DNA of 64,000 nt from Argopecten irradians (Eukaryota; Mollusca; Bivalvia; Pectinida; Pectinidae): assembly GCF_041381155.1 (NCBI RefSeq), contig NC_091147.1:34056909-34120908 (forward strand), in the 5' to 3' direction. The notes below the pieces were generated by a model. It was not told where the DNA came from and did no database searches. It saw only the letters and a program-made list of their open reading frames with translations. Shown piece after piece: positions 12,498 to 25,621 of the stretch. Each line of letters opens with the position of its first letter. Position 1 is the first letter of the stretch. Position numbers and translations under genes: made by a program.

Positions 12498-12767
12498 TAT
12501 GTGTCTACTTCACACAGAAATGCAATCTATTTTGCTTTTGGTTTATACACTACCATTACATATAGGGCATAGTGCCATGAAATATTTTCGGGATGCAATT
12601 AATTATCTTTAATATTTCATCTTGAATTAAAATAAGAAGCTCAAACTTTTCGATGGTGATAATGGATAATGATGTAAAGTAATCATTTTTAAAACTGAAG
12701 AAAAATACTAATTCGTCTGCTCTTTTATTTGACAGAGAAAAATATCATCCCTCGGCGATGGAGCATC
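12428..12767. mobile_element. Family C MITE, diverged copy
   Basis: The left end after TTAA is GACGTTCCAACGCCGACAGA. The interior shares TTTTCGGGATGCAATTAATT and ACTGAAGAAAAATACTAA with 42726-43061. The right end is GGCGATGGAGCATC at about 12754-12767 without a surviving TTAA. It is an older copy than the one at 42.7 kb. Confidence 0.7.
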
Positions 12768-13566
12768 ATTGATATGGTGACACCCATGTCAAATAATTTT
12801 TCAAGCTAAACAACAAGTCTTAAAAACGCCTCTAAATTCAGATTGCCAGTCGGACATGTTGGCTTTACAATGTAGGTAATACTGTAAATAATTTGGTAAT
12901 CAATGCAGGCGATAATTTTTATGTTTGTCACCTGGCACCATGGCAGTGAAATCACATGAACCGTGTAGAAATGTACTGTTTTGCCTGGGAATGTTTTATT
13001 TAAATATAGATATACTTACCTCAGAAATCAATACAAAATCACCTTCCTTAAGATAAATGCGTTGTGAATACATACAATCTTAAGAGAGATATTCACATGT
13101 GTGATATTTATCATATAACATTTCTCATGGTATATGGTTCTCATATTATGATATTCTCGCGTTGAAATTAAGTGCCGTCTTCCTTAAGTTCCATTTACAA
13201 GGTTATCGATGTATATCCGAGTAACTGTTTTGGCTTATTTCCCTAACGACAGTGTACTACCCAAATTAGGAAGCACGAAACCAGCCAAGTCTGTTCGTAT
13301 GGTAACATATAGTATCTAGTGGCCCATGATTTATTTTTATCGTTAGTCTCTAAATGGTCTGCGTGTGCCACAGCCTGTTTGTACTATAATAGTAGGACAT
13401 CACGTGACCCTTTACAAGTTTAACCTTTTCGTACGAATAATAAAGCCTATGTGTGGGGTTATTCGTTCAGAAAGGACAATTGCAATACCCATCTCTTGAT
13501 TATATGACATATTAATCCAAATCCTTAGTCGAAACGCTGACGTTGAAATGTTATTTTATATCAATT
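12768..13566. other. Intergenic, no gene seen
   Basis: No coding, RNA or clear repeat feature recognised. Confidence 0.45.
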
Positions 13567-13895
13567 ATGGACCTTGGCTGAGGTCCATGTGATGTAATAA
13601 CGACCCGGTAAAATTAAATAATGACTGAGGGCGTATAAAAATAAGGATCTTGGCTGAGGTCCATGTGATGTTATAACGCCATGGTAAAATTAAATAATGA
13701 CAGAAAGGTATAACAGGCCGGGTACGGATATTCGTTCTACCTACAACGTAGCCCGTGGTCATTATTTGATATTCTACCAGGGCGTTATAACACCATATTA
13801 ACCAAATCAAAGGTCCTCCATTTTTTTACACCCTCGGTCATCATTTAATTCTACCAGGGCGTTAAAACACCATATGGACCTCAACAAAGGTCCAT
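13567..13895. mobile_element. Foldback element with doubled arms
   Basis: The left side carries two direct copies (from 13567 and 13646) of a unit with TTGGCTGAGGTCCATGTGAT and GGTAAAATTAAATAATGAC. The right side carries two inverted counterparts (about 13760-13815 and 13830-13895) with ATTCTACCAGGGCGTT and ACACCATATGGACCT. The outer ends ATGGACCT...AGGTCCAT are also self-complementary. The arrangement A-A-spacer-A'-A' is typical of foldback elements with repetitive arms. The minus-strand open frames here are by-products. Confidence 0.7.
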
Positions 13896-15898
13896 ATTTA
13901 ATATATACATTATGTGTGTTTGTGGAGAAAGAAAACTGAGCGAAAATATGCTGGAGTCCATATTCAAGTCTTTTGTATGACAAATATATAATTGGTCGGC
14001 TATCACGTATTAGGTCTCCGTAGTTTTGAAAATTAAGCTTACTATAGTGTATGTGTAGCTGCTCAGCCAAGACAATGTCAACTGTACAAGAGAACGAGGT
14101 CTAAATTAAAAAAAGACCTTCGAAACGGCCCCTGTGTATTCACAAGATTTAGCCCAGGATAGAAATTTACTAGATAACCATGTTATGAAGCTGGAAATTC
14201 GAATTGCAATTTAGGTTGAAATTACCAATTTTGATAATGAATAGGTAAAACATTAGAATTTTTTTCTATCTAGCGTTTTATGAGAACCAAGACTTTAATT
14301 ATAGAACACAATAGCTAACTTATACTCAGCTGTTTTAATAATACATCACAAAACTTTAACACTGTGGTCTATGTAAAATTATTTATTTGGTTGCTCTCTA
14401 TAAGGTACAGCGACCATAACTCTGTCGCATTAATCATGGCTGATTCAAACGTATGAATGTTCGAGATCACCACTTTTAATGCTATAAAATGATTGCTGAG
14501 AAATGCAATAATTGTAGTTTTTCATGCAATTTTGCAAAGGTCATTTTGAAATATTCATATTATTTCCTTACTCTTAATTCCAAATTTTATTTCATTCCTA
14601 GATACCGTTGCCATCAGTTCTTCGGGGCTCTATCGGTTGATAGTATATCAGAAGAACTTATTGGATTCATATAGAGAAGCTAAGGCACACACCAATATTC
14701 CAGTTTTGAAATGAGACCCGACCACACAATCATCTGCCTTTTATAAATCAGCGTTAAATATCTGCAAAAAAGCTCTCTAGTTCACCAGAAAACACATCGA
14801 TCTGGCTGCTCCATACAACTTTAAAATACTCAGACAGGTGACACGTGTTTTAGCATTTTCATGATTTTACGGTAGGTCGAAGATAAAATCAATTTGACTA
14901 TACAACTCCGGAAAGAAATCTATTTGTATGAAATATCACGAAACTGACGCAACTACGCTAGGCAGCTAGCATGCAATTCTGAAAACAGCTATAAATACTA
15001 TTATTGATTGAAGCGTTTTAGAATTCTACTGAAACTTTATAACGAGATACTAAGTTTCCATGTCCTTAATCAGTCACCATAGAAACGCAAACTATAAACA
15101 TTTTAGTATTTTCCTTTGTATTCAATTTACATTAAACTAGGCAGATGGGTTAGATATATTGACACGGTCCAAAATTTGAACGTTAAAATTGGAGATTTAG
15201 ATATATTTGAAATATTTAATGTTTTTTAATTGTGTCTTTTGCATCTCCAAATACATCATCAGTTTAGATAGGAATTTCTATCACTTTCGAGTTGAATATT
15301 TAATTAGCATCACTGAAGGATAAACCAACTATATTACTTGCAGTGCTCCAGATAATGTATGGAGGGGCACTTTTGTAGGAGAGGAATACAACTCTGACTT
15401 CTGTGCGAACCCTAAACTTAACAGAGATATTTAAATAAAAGTTATGTGGATATAGTATAAAGAAATTAATGATAAACTATTAAAAAATGCAAATATTTAT
15501 CAGAAACAAGAGCATGCATACTCTGAAAGAAAATGATCGGAATTCATCTGATTTTACCAAATTCTGTTGATTTTATATCAAGATGAAATCACTCATCCTA
15601 ATAGGGAAGAGTAATACAAATGTTTGTAGGGGTAATTTGTTCATTTTTTATATTTTTGTTTTTTACTTTTACTTTTTTTTGGGTTGTTTCATATAATTTT
15701 AAAGGGTAATTAACTAATTTGGAGCACTGAGTCTTGGCTGTCCTCCTCTCATAACAATTCTAATGGTTGAGATTATTTCATAAATCTTAGATCACAAAGG
15801 TACTCTTTTAGGGTCAACATAATTTAATGTTAAAACTGTCCTAATTATGATACAAATAATTGTGTGTGTGTTACATTCTCCTTCTCATCAGACAATGG
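13896..15898. other. Intergenic, no gene seen
   Basis: About 2 kb, AT-rich, with no supported gene or repeat. The open frame at 14489-14674 has no recognisable domain. Confidence 0.45.
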
Positions 15899-15990
15899 CT
15901 TAACTCATACACCCCCGTAGACACATTTAGACTCTTCTAAATCAAACACTAGACCAGTTCATTATGAAATTTCAGGGGCGAATGGCTTAA
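15899..15990. mobile_element. Short TIR element, about 90 bp, copy 1
   Basis: It shares GACACATTTAGACTCTTCTA and CATTATGAAATTTCAGG with 23297-23382. The ends are inverted (TCATACACCCCCG versus GGGGCGAATGGC). This is one of the smallest MITE families in the window. Confidence 0.65.
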
Positions 15991-16502
15991 TTGTGTCAAA
16001 ATATAACGTCGTCCTCAGATGCAGTGGATAACAAATCGATTTTAAAAGTATATAACATTTAATAGAGACATTATGTTTCAATTATGTATCTCTGCTCGCT
16101 TATATCTAGATGTAAAATATGTCGACCGAATGGACAAAGTGCCGACCATGATTTAAGTGCATTTGTATATATACTGTTAAAATCCTAACATTACGGTAAT
16201 CACACGCCGTCAATCAATTCGACCACGCTTTGTTTACGATCTATAACTGCGAGAGAAAGCTCCACAAAACTAACAAACTCATTATTTGATCTAACGATTA
16301 TGAAGGCAACGTCCTTCAGAATGGTCAGATCGATGTGACTGGAGATTCTGAGTGCGTCTTGTTACTATTCTGCATTCTAGAACTAAAATCAGCATCTTTC
16401 ATTAAAACCAATATATTTACATTTTCACTGCAGTACCACAATGTAACCTTACCAAGGGCAGTTGTCAGTCATAGAGACTATCAACTTCAATCGCTTATCA
16501 CT
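15991..16502. other. Intergenic, no gene seen
   Basis: No supported feature. A short open frame at 16335-16523 runs into the neighbouring MITE. Confidence 0.4.
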
Positions 16503-17041
16503 CAGGCTAATTCTTTCACATAACCAAGATGCAAAATATGGCATAAATGTATTGTTCTATGGAACATATAACATAAAATATTGACAAATTCCACCTCATT
16601 GTTAATTATTTTTCATTGATACTGTAAATCGTTGATCAGTACGATTTAGCAGGTACAATTTGTACGCTGTACCAATATCCGAGCAAAAGTCACGCATGTT
16701 AAACAAATGAAATACATAACCACTGTGGAGGTGATAAAATGATTTTTTAGGCAAGACAATTCACCTTATAAGGTAAACACACTACTGTCAGAGCTATTTG
16801 ATCAGTTCTAGACAAAAGTAGCATTTATCTACGAGCAAGGGACAGGGTTCGGCATACAAGATGTTCGACCACAATGTGAAATGACAGCCAGCGAGCGAGT
16901 TTGAACATTTCACACGCATTTCACCACCATGGGCTTTTCTGGCATATCACAGTAAAACCGACTGATCTAATATCAATTAGAGCTGGGTTTTTTCCCGATA
17001 TATGAACAAATTTCAATGTTCTCTTAGACTGAATTGTCCTT
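16503..17041. mobile_element. Family B MITE, copy 2 (left end lost)
   Basis: Same orientation as 6273-6841. It shares CAAAATATGGCATAAATGTA, CAAGGGACAGGGTTCGGCAT and ACAGTAAAACCGACTGATCT. The right end TGAATTGTCCTT next to TTAA survives. The left 12-bp terminus is not recognisable, so this copy is degraded or 5'-truncated. Confidence 0.75.
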
Positions 17042-19430
17042 TTAAGATCCCATTATCATTGTGATGTCACAATTGCCGCACCAGCGATCACGTCAAACTG
17101 AAAGTCTTTCAATGCTTAAATAACAGCCTCTATGTCAATTGTTGGCTACTAGATCTTTTGGTATATAAATCGCCTCTATAATCTTTTGTATAAGAAAGTA
17201 TTATGACAGTCGGTGACACATGAATTCTGTATTAGAGAGAGGAGGGGAAGAATGCCATTGGAAATATCTAGCTAGTAAAAATCCACTGAAGACACAAGAA
17301 ATCACATTGAACATTTCTGATAAAGAATGAATCACCTAGAAGGACAGGTCTATCGATTGACGAATATGTCACATTTGTTTACCGACTTTTCAATAATACA
17401 GGTGAATATACAGGTGAGTTATGAGAACGCATATAGTGGTCATGTTCACGGAGGTATTAAATGCCTACTGGACATTATTCACATTGCTTGTGTCATAACT
17501 GGGACATAAGGTTTGATGAAATATGCTGTGAAAATCATTTAAAGGTACAAACACGTATGAAGCCTTAATGTGACTGAAGGCAATGCATTAAAGGGCACAG
17601 CAATATGTTCCAGTTACCATTAATTATGCAATATTAAAAAGTTCAATTTATTGAAATAACGGAGCCGAATTTTCTGTTTATTTTTTATTCATATATCTCA
17701 CTCTATTCTTGTCCCAAAACCCCCATTTGAGAAGGAAAACCACATAAGAGAAAGAATAAATTTCTATTTCCGAAAGAGATATCCGTTTTGGGTCAACTTA
17801 TTATATTGGAAGGTGGTCTATAACTTGAACGCTTGCAAATATAACGCAATTGCACTGAGCTTCTACCGGACGAAGATTACGTTCGCCGGATCATAAAAGC
17901 GTTTGAACCGCTCAATTATATATTGAGCTGACTTCAAAGCATCGCATTCACGCTGATGGGAATTTTTACATGGGGTCAAACAATGGCGGCCGCAAACTGA
18001 AGCTGTCAATGTGTAGGATTGAGTTTTGAAGATTGTATTTTTTTTCTATTTTCATGTATGCGTTACCCTTCGGGCACGAAGGACTGTGCCCTTATAAATA
18101 TGACAAGAATTTCGAATCGTTTCAGTTCTTCTTTTTATACCTTATGTATGTTTAGATGAAAACATATTTGTCTGTGTACAACAACAACCAATGTCTTGTA
18201 AGTATCGTCTGTATAATAATTGTGGCACTTATAATTTTTTACTATCCAGAACAGACTCGGACAGTAGCTTCTTCAATACGAACGACAACCTGTCAGTAAT
18301 TGAGTTTCGCTGTTCTAATTTGTGTTCATGAAATAGATTCATTACATCGATATAGCTGAAAATTAAGATATTAAAGATGAACTCCTTATCGTTACCTACG
18401 GACACATGTAGGACATATTCTGTGTGCGAATTATTGGAAGAATAATTATAATCCATAAGTTGACAAGTTCTTCCCGACCCCGATGTGTTATCGGCTGTGT
18501 AGATATAGGGGTATCTTGTCTTATCGGTCCAACACGACTGTCTATACCGTGATTTTCAGAACTGACAGGCCCAATCAAGTTATAGTACCCAACATAACTT
18601 GTAAACGATTAACATTAGCTTGGCACCTTACTGTTTAAACAATTTCTCTTTCTCATCCGCTATCCAGTTGTTCAACAGGTGGTTAGGCTAATCGTAGTTT
18701 AACAGCAATTTTCAAATCAAGATAAAATGATTTCAAGACAAACAAACTTGACAAAACATTGGGAACTTCTTAGAATCCTTTTTCTATCTACTTTCTCTTT
18801 TTATAGAAGATTCAATCACAGATTTCGCAGCAAATCAGAATTAATTTTTTCACTAATCAATTAAAATACAATACGTGAATCAGGCTCGTGTCCGAGTCTA
18901 CACACATTTGTACCTACTTCATCGTACGGCTATTTGGTTAGGGATTTTAAAGATATCAACTTAAAATCGTTCACAATATTGTGGGATTTGTCAATTTGTA
19001 TGGATTTTCTTCATAACGGATGTAAAACATCAGTTTAATTTGACATTTTGCTTCATGGTTATGAGGCAGAACTAATTTGCTGATTGTTAAGTGTAAAAAT
19101 ACTGAAAAGCGCATTTCTTCAAACTTTTGCCCGATAAAGCGAATTGAAATTGTTGATAATTTTCTTTCATATTAATCTATTTTATATTAATTACAATTTT
19201 ATAAACCTTTTCGATGTTCTCACCTTAGAAAAAATTATTCTGTATAACGATACATTCTATTTTTCTTCTTTAAGCCTCATTTTTTACAGGCATCGAAAAT
19301 TCTTAAAATACATGTATCTATATAAAATATTTACTGTCTTTAGGCTCGAACGATTTCCTTTTTTGTAAGTTTCTCTTTTTCATATCGTCTTTAGCGTTGA
19401 CGCGCAAGCTAAATCTTTAGAGATTATACC
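17042..19430. other. Intergenic, no gene seen
   Basis: About 2.4 kb. A minus-strand open stretch at 18229-18456 ends in a charged, helical-looking segment and could be part of an exon, but no family is recognisable and no splice structure was established. The rest is AT-rich. Confidence 0.4.
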
Positions 19431-19593
19431 CTTTAATCCAAGGACAGAGCCCAGGATTTATCAGCCCTAGAAAACACTTAAATCCAAGGACACGAGCACA
19501 GGATTTATCAGCCCTAGAAAACACTTAAATCCAAGGACACGAGCACAGGATTTATCAGCCCTAGAAAACACTTAAATCCAAGGACACGAGCAC
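19431..19593. repeat. 47-bp tandem repeat, about 3.5 copies
   Basis: The unit starts CTTAAATCCAAGGACACGAG and ends CAGCCCTAGAAAACA. The first copy is slightly diverged (CTTTAATCCAAGGACAGAGC), the next two are near identical and the last is partial. Confidence 0.85.
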
Positions 19594-19689
19594 TAAGTAC
19601 CCCGTGTAAATTAGGCTTAACGTAATCCACTACTAATATACACACGTAATAAATAAATCTTAACAGCTCATTCTGCAAGTCTTATTATT

Positions 19690-19752
19690 GGGTATTGTTA
19701 ATTCCGTGTTTTGGCGATTATGGGTATTGTTAATTCCGTGTTTTGGCGATTA
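19690..19752. repeat. 32-bp tandem duplication
   Basis: GGGTATTGTTAATTCCGTGT plus TTTGGCGATTA occurs twice, 32 bp apart, with no mismatch I can see. Confidence 0.85.
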
Positions 19753-22700
19753 AATGTTATGACAAAAGATAAAAAAAACACCGTGTCATTCGACATTTTA
19801 GAACTAGAGTGTTTTATGAATAAGAACAATAGAAAGAAAACGAAGTGAACGAAGGATACAGTAAGATCCGGTGGTATAGACGCACCTTCAAAACTTGTTG
19901 AGGCCTCACGATTTCAAATTTAAGTATTCGACAGGGATCTACTGGGAATTAAAGACATGGCGGAGAATTTCACAAAATAGCTACAGATTTTTTTCTTTTT
20001 CTTTTCTGTTTAAATATTTTGATAAAAAGTACTTTAAAATACCTGACATTGAAAAAGTAAATTGATTCAGGCCTAATGTCTGATATCGGTTAAAGTATGT
20101 AAAGTCTTTACGGCGTTATTTAAATGTCTTGATATTTCATTTTTTTTATAATTACAAGGTACGCTGGATGTTACATATAACTATATCTACTACATGTATA
20201 TAGTTTGACTCAGTTTTTAAATCGATCTCAGCTGGATATTTAAAAACGAGCAATCACTGGAAAATTATGTACTGGTCTATAAGCTTTGTTACTGTGATCC
20301 TGAGTAGAGTGTCAAAGTCTCGTGATGTCCCTGAACCTCGAGAATCAATATGTATATACTTCCAGCAGAACCTTTTATGAAGCTTAAGCTAATACCGGGA
20401 TTCACAATGAATGTATAGCTTACAGGAATACTCTAGGAGAATAGTATAACTATGGCGAACCATTCACTATGTGTACAATAGAGATATGTTTAAATGTACA
20501 TTGAAGAGACCAGGCTTGTTATGAAGGAAATGTAAATAGATCGAAATAAACAAATGCATTATGTACATCTGGGAAGTCTCTAAACCATTAGTTGTGTTTA
20601 TTTATGCATGTTGTGGTTCGAGTTTCCTTTGGCCATAACATGATGATAAAAACACTTTATATTTGGCACCACAATTTAACATGTATGTATGATATAGATG
20701 ATTAGCATAATGCATATTGTAGGCTGCATATTCTCTGACCCCACGCGAAGGCCTTAAGACATATAGATGGCTGATCATAATGTAGCCTGTCTTTCCATTG
20801 ACCATGGCACCGAACTTCGTTATTCAGACTGATATGTGCTTTTCGAGCTTCTTCTAACCCATGATACCAGATTATGACAATCAGGACTACATTACAATGT
20901 ACAAGTAGATATCAAGGAACAAACCAGCCAGCATAACATAATCTGTCATAGATGTACGTCTGCCATATTGGTCCAAGTCTAGCAGTAGGTTAAAAGAAAC
21001 TCGGAATAGATACAAATGTATATACCATAATAGATGTATACATAATGTAAATTTCAGTATAAAATTGTTTGCATGCTTTGTATGTTAAAAAATCTTCACA
21101 ATTTTAAGTACTGACAGAAATATGTCTTTTACAGAACCATAGATACAGTCTACGTACGTAATTGACTAACAGATCAGTACATAGTATGTATATGGGCCAA
21201 TTTGTCCAATTGCACATGCGAGTGACCAGTTGACGGCTGACCAGGTGTTTTAAGCACAATATATCCGCGTAATTATATGTGAATCGATGTCGAAACTGAA
21301 ACAAGTACAGTCCCGTGTCCATTTCCTGGACAACCATAATGTTATATAACCCTTATTCATTAAAGTCTTTTAATACTAATTATCAAATATACAAATTAAA
21401 ATATTAATAAAAATAAGAAGTGTCCTTTTGTGTCGTTGACATACATACGCACGTGAGTAAATGGTATGAGTTTGTTTATGTAAATTATAAATGTACATTC
21501 TCTCCGTTAATGGAACTAAAGAGACATAGTCAACTTTACATAAACTTACCTTGACTGTGTGGAAAGTAAGAAACCGTAACTCTCCGAGGAGTACAGACAT
21601 ACAATGTCCCCGACACTTAGAGTGTCATCCATTGCTTATCACAGATAAAATATCCACAGGAATAGTCCGGAGTAATCACATGTTTTCTACCGAATAATTC
21701 ACGACTAATTCTCCATACTATACAGCTCTATACGCGCTTAACGGTATTCATACACTATACTCTGAGCCTCGGCATGGATCGCTTTCTCTCCAGCGAACCC
21801 TGTCAATTCATGTTTACGTTGGTTACCTATACAGCTGTCCCACTATACTCGGGTGGATCTACCCGACAAGGTGTTTGTTAGTAGTACGGAGTCCATATAC
21901 CATATATAGTGCTGAGTGCGGTAAAAACTGGGAAAAACCACCGAACTGACGCCTCTAGCTGCTGGCACATACATGTATATACGCCAGGACTATCTCATAA
22001 TATGTGGTGGCAATGCGGATGCTAGCTATCTGATGGTGTATTTTCCTGGCATTGTCAGAGCGATGTTTGTCACTATGCGTTTCTTTTCTTTTACACGCAA
22101 AACCGATGAAATAAATTATCAAATCGAATATTTATTTTTCAAAAGATTATCATCATATCATATATCAATACATTTATATTTTGAGATATTAAAATTTATC
22201 AACATGATTGCGTTATGTATTGAGAAGTATTTATACTTGTATGCACAGTATGTGGTATTTGCGTGTTGAATTGAACAATTTTCATCTTTAAACAATATAT
22301 CTTATAGAAAAATTCAATTGAATACATTGAAAATATTGTTGAAATAAAAGTCAATATTCATCAATTAGTAAAATGTCACGAGAGAGTCTATATATTTGTT
22401 AGATTGTGAACATCTTTTCATGTTCATTAGATAATAATTTCAATGAACTGTACTACGTGTCCTGTCGAGAAACTTTAAATTGAACACTGCATATTTGTTA
22501 AACAAATATTTAACCCAGTAGATAATATTTATAAATACATCTCGATAACGCCGTGGCTTACTAAGTGTAAATGTTTACCCGTTACTAAGGGATCGGCACA
22601 AAAGAAAAGTGAAACGTCACGCTCCGCTGAGTAGCCTTTTTGCGGATTTTAAACTGCTATATAATATACTGAACAAAACACAGCGGAAACAATACAGTGC

Positions 22701-23296
22701 GAATAGTATCGCATGTTTAATGTATTATAATACCACGATAGGCAAGATGATACAGTGAAATATATGTATTGGGATGATTTGCATACTATCCTGGGTGGTT
22801 GTTCGGTGGTCGATATAAAATATACATACAATGTGTATATATAAATGTACTAATGTAAAAGTATAGTGCATGAAATGAATAGAGAAAAGTCACATGCTAA
22901 TAGGATATTTCACAACGCTAACTAGAGATAGCGGTTTTAAATGGGACGTCGAAACGCACATTTAAAAGTATACATATACAATATACACGACATATTTGTT
23001 TCAAGATCAAAACATTTGAAAATTAAATTATTACTATGGCTAGTAATAAGTATTGGAGAGGGCTATACTTCAAAACATAGCATATGTACATGAATATATA
23101 ATAGAAATATATATCAAAAAAAGATATGGATAATGTTCTTTATCCTGTATTATGCATTGACTGTTTATGGAGAAAATGTTTTGATATTTTAACACAATTT
23201 TACTGAAATTGTCGATAAGTTATCTCCACGATTTCATAATTGAAAAAAACCCACGAACTGTACATAATTATATAGCCTTTATTCTGATAAAGAGGT
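19753..23296. other. Intergenic, no gene seen
   Basis: About 3.5 kb with many short chance open frames on both strands, none with a recognisable domain. Runs of ATGTATATA-like sequence are common. No tRNA or other RNA gene was recognised. Confidence 0.45.
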
Positions 23297-23382
23297 GAAC
23301 TCATTCACCCCTGAAGACACATTTAGACTCTTCTAAATCAAAGACTAGACCAGTCCATTATGAAATTTCAGGGTGAATGAAT
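23297..23382. mobile_element. Short TIR element, about 86 bp, copy 2
   Basis: Ends TCATTCACCCCTGAA and TTTCAGGGTGAATGA are inverted repeats. The interior matches 15899-15990. This copy has the better-preserved termini. Confidence 0.75.
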
Positions 23383-23649
23383 TAAATAAAAACATAACAC
23401 AAAGTATGCTGTAACTTCAACTTGTACCCCCCAACCAGTTATCCTTACTCCTCAATATTCTCAACATTTAAACATTATCATGCCCTAACCAGTCTATCTG
23501 CCTGTTGCTATGGCAACAGAATAGACCCCCTCACATCCATAGTAACCATCTTAGCTACATCAAGTCTCTGTGGAAGGTGTATTGTTTTCTCCAAATTTCT
23601 GGAAAATATATAATTATATATTCTTAAAATACACAATATCAATACATAT
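23383..23649. other. Intergenic, no gene seen
   Basis: No coding pattern or repeat recognised. A short plus-strand open frame at 23422-23613 has no known domain. Confidence 0.4.
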
Positions 23650-23872
23650 ACTACAGTCGATAAATTTGGCGGGTGTAAAATTTCGCGATTAACTGTTGCG
23701 AAGTTTTATTCGCAGGGATTTATTTTAACGAATTATCTTTGAAGGCTTTGAAAGAATCATTCATACGACTGGCTAAGATATATAAAACTATTAATTTAAT
23801 AAATTTTACGAGGTAGATTGGCGAAATGGATGGATCCGCGAATTTTAGCGAAATTAAAACACCCGCAATTAT
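23650..23872. repeat. CGCG-rich TIR-like repeat
   Basis: GGCGGGTGTAAAATTTCGCG near 23668 is roughly inverted at the right side as CGCGAATTTTAGCGAAATTA followed by AAACACCCGC. Motifs of the TTCGCGAA kind recur near 24560-24725, 48.3 kb and 57.5 kb. This is likely a degraded member of a widespread family. Confidence 0.45.
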
Positions 23873-23979
23873 GCAATAATAATAGTGAAATGTATAGATT
23901 CTTCTTATCAAACTCCAATTACAGATTTGAAGGTGTAAACATAAACCAATATCACTTTTGATAAATAAAACGTAAATGT

Positions 23980-24110
23980 AAAACAAGTTTGATAATTTTG
24001 TAGAGTCGTAAAAGTTACTAGCTTCCTGTTCACACTGCTTGTCTTCACTTCTAATAAATTTTCCAAAAGATAAAAATAACAATGTTATTTTCTTCTTAAG
24101 CTGCTGTCTT
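23980..24110. mobile_element. Diverged family D MITE fragment
   Basis: GATAATTTTGTAGAGTCGTA and the following GTTACTAGC, CTTCACTTCTAATAAA and AACAATGTTATTTTC match in order the left third of the element at 27334-27733. The termini were not found. Confidence 0.5.
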
Positions 24111-24885
24111 GTTTCAATCTAGATCACATTTAGATGTTTTGAGATTGATCAATACAAATTTCTAATATATGCAGCAAGTTGCCTTATACAAGATTTCTAT
24201 TAATTGTAGATTTTTTTTATACATCGATTTTAAAGAAGATAATTGTGCAATACATTCTGCAAGTATTTAAGGATTAATAAACATGATAATAATAATTTGG
24301 TCTATTGATGCATAGACCGAAAACTGATCTGCACTCTGCATAATCCATTTTAGGAAAATAGGGTTTTGATTTATCGTGTGTACATGCTTTATTCACCATA
24401 ACGCGAACAGACAGATATTAACGTCCAAATTACTGTGAAGTATTTGAGTATCACTGTGTCACATGGTTAAACAGCGAATTAAACCTTCTCTGTTAACATA
24501 GATTTATACTGTATCTGTCTAGTGTTGTAACTTTATTTTAGACCATTAAAAAAAGATCATTCGCGTGTGATTTATTTGCGCGAATTTCGCGACTTAAGTA
24601 AATTCGTGAAAGTTTATGTCCGCGAATTAATCTACATCATCTGTATTGATAGGAACTATCATTCAATTGTCCAATCCGCGAATATTGATTTTCACGAAAT
24701 TGTTATGAAATGGAAATCGCGAAATTTGATAGCCGTGAAAGAAAGTTGACTTACATTAGCTATTATGAGGTTTATTTCTTATTAATAAACTTTAACTGTT
24801 TGGAAATGTAGTCGGTCTTTAATGCACCTATTCATTAAAACAGACAATGTGCTTGTTTGCTATGGAAATATCTTGACACTGATAT

Positions 24886-25342
24886 AGTTATATGTGCTAT
24901 GACTAGGCGAACATTTTGACATGTTTGTTTTTTCTTCGGTAATTTATTGAAAACCTCCAGGTTGGATGAATTAAACCATTTAAATAGACAGACAAACATG
25001 TATGATGTCTTGTAAACTTAGTTACAACACAAAATTTATCCACTGTAAAATTCTTGTTTTGTTTGCTTTACGTATTATGTTTAGATGAAAACATTCATGC
25101 AAAAACCACTTTACAATTATCAATTATAGACTGATAATTAACTGTAAAAATGTGATGAAATTTTTGACGACTACAACTTCGATTCATGGTCTCATTTCAT
25201 CGTACTGAACAATCATTTTCAGCTCTATCACATTAAAAACATATGCATTGCAATTCTAAAAATAATGGCAATTTTTTATGGTGAATGAAATATTAAAAGC
25301 TCTTCGTGATCCGTGAGTATGAAACTTACGGCACATATCACT
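24886..25342. mobile_element. Family A MITE, copy 2
   Basis: The left end AGTTATATGTGC and right end GGCACATATCACT match 5795-6237. TTAA is kept on the right (25343-25346) but not on the left. The interior shares GTTTAGATGAAAAC-like, CTTCGATTCATGGTCT and CATATGCATTG segments in diverged form. Confidence 0.65.
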
Positions 25343-25621
25343 TTAAATGCTTCAAATTAAGTTGTTCGGGGTACTTGTCCCCATTCTACTTAAACGGAGA
25401 AAAAAAGACGTACGAAGGGGCATAACTCTTAAAATATTTTACAATTGTACATTAAATTGTTTTCTACAGCAAATATCATTTCCAATGTCATTTGTATCTT
25501 TATGGATGAAAAAAGAGTGACTCAGGGCCTTAACGGTAAACCGAGTTCTGATTGACACACGATGACAGATAAATCAGTATCTTGAAGGCGGTCACTTGAA
25601 TTCACGGTGTCCATATATATA
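25343..25621. other. Spacer between MITE and minisatellite
   Basis: No gene or repeat recognised. Confidence 0.4.

Noticed and set aside
18229..18456. 75-codon minus-strand open stretch with a charged, helical-looking end
   Set aside because: No family resemblance and no convincing splice partner; kept only as a remark in the intergenic entry.
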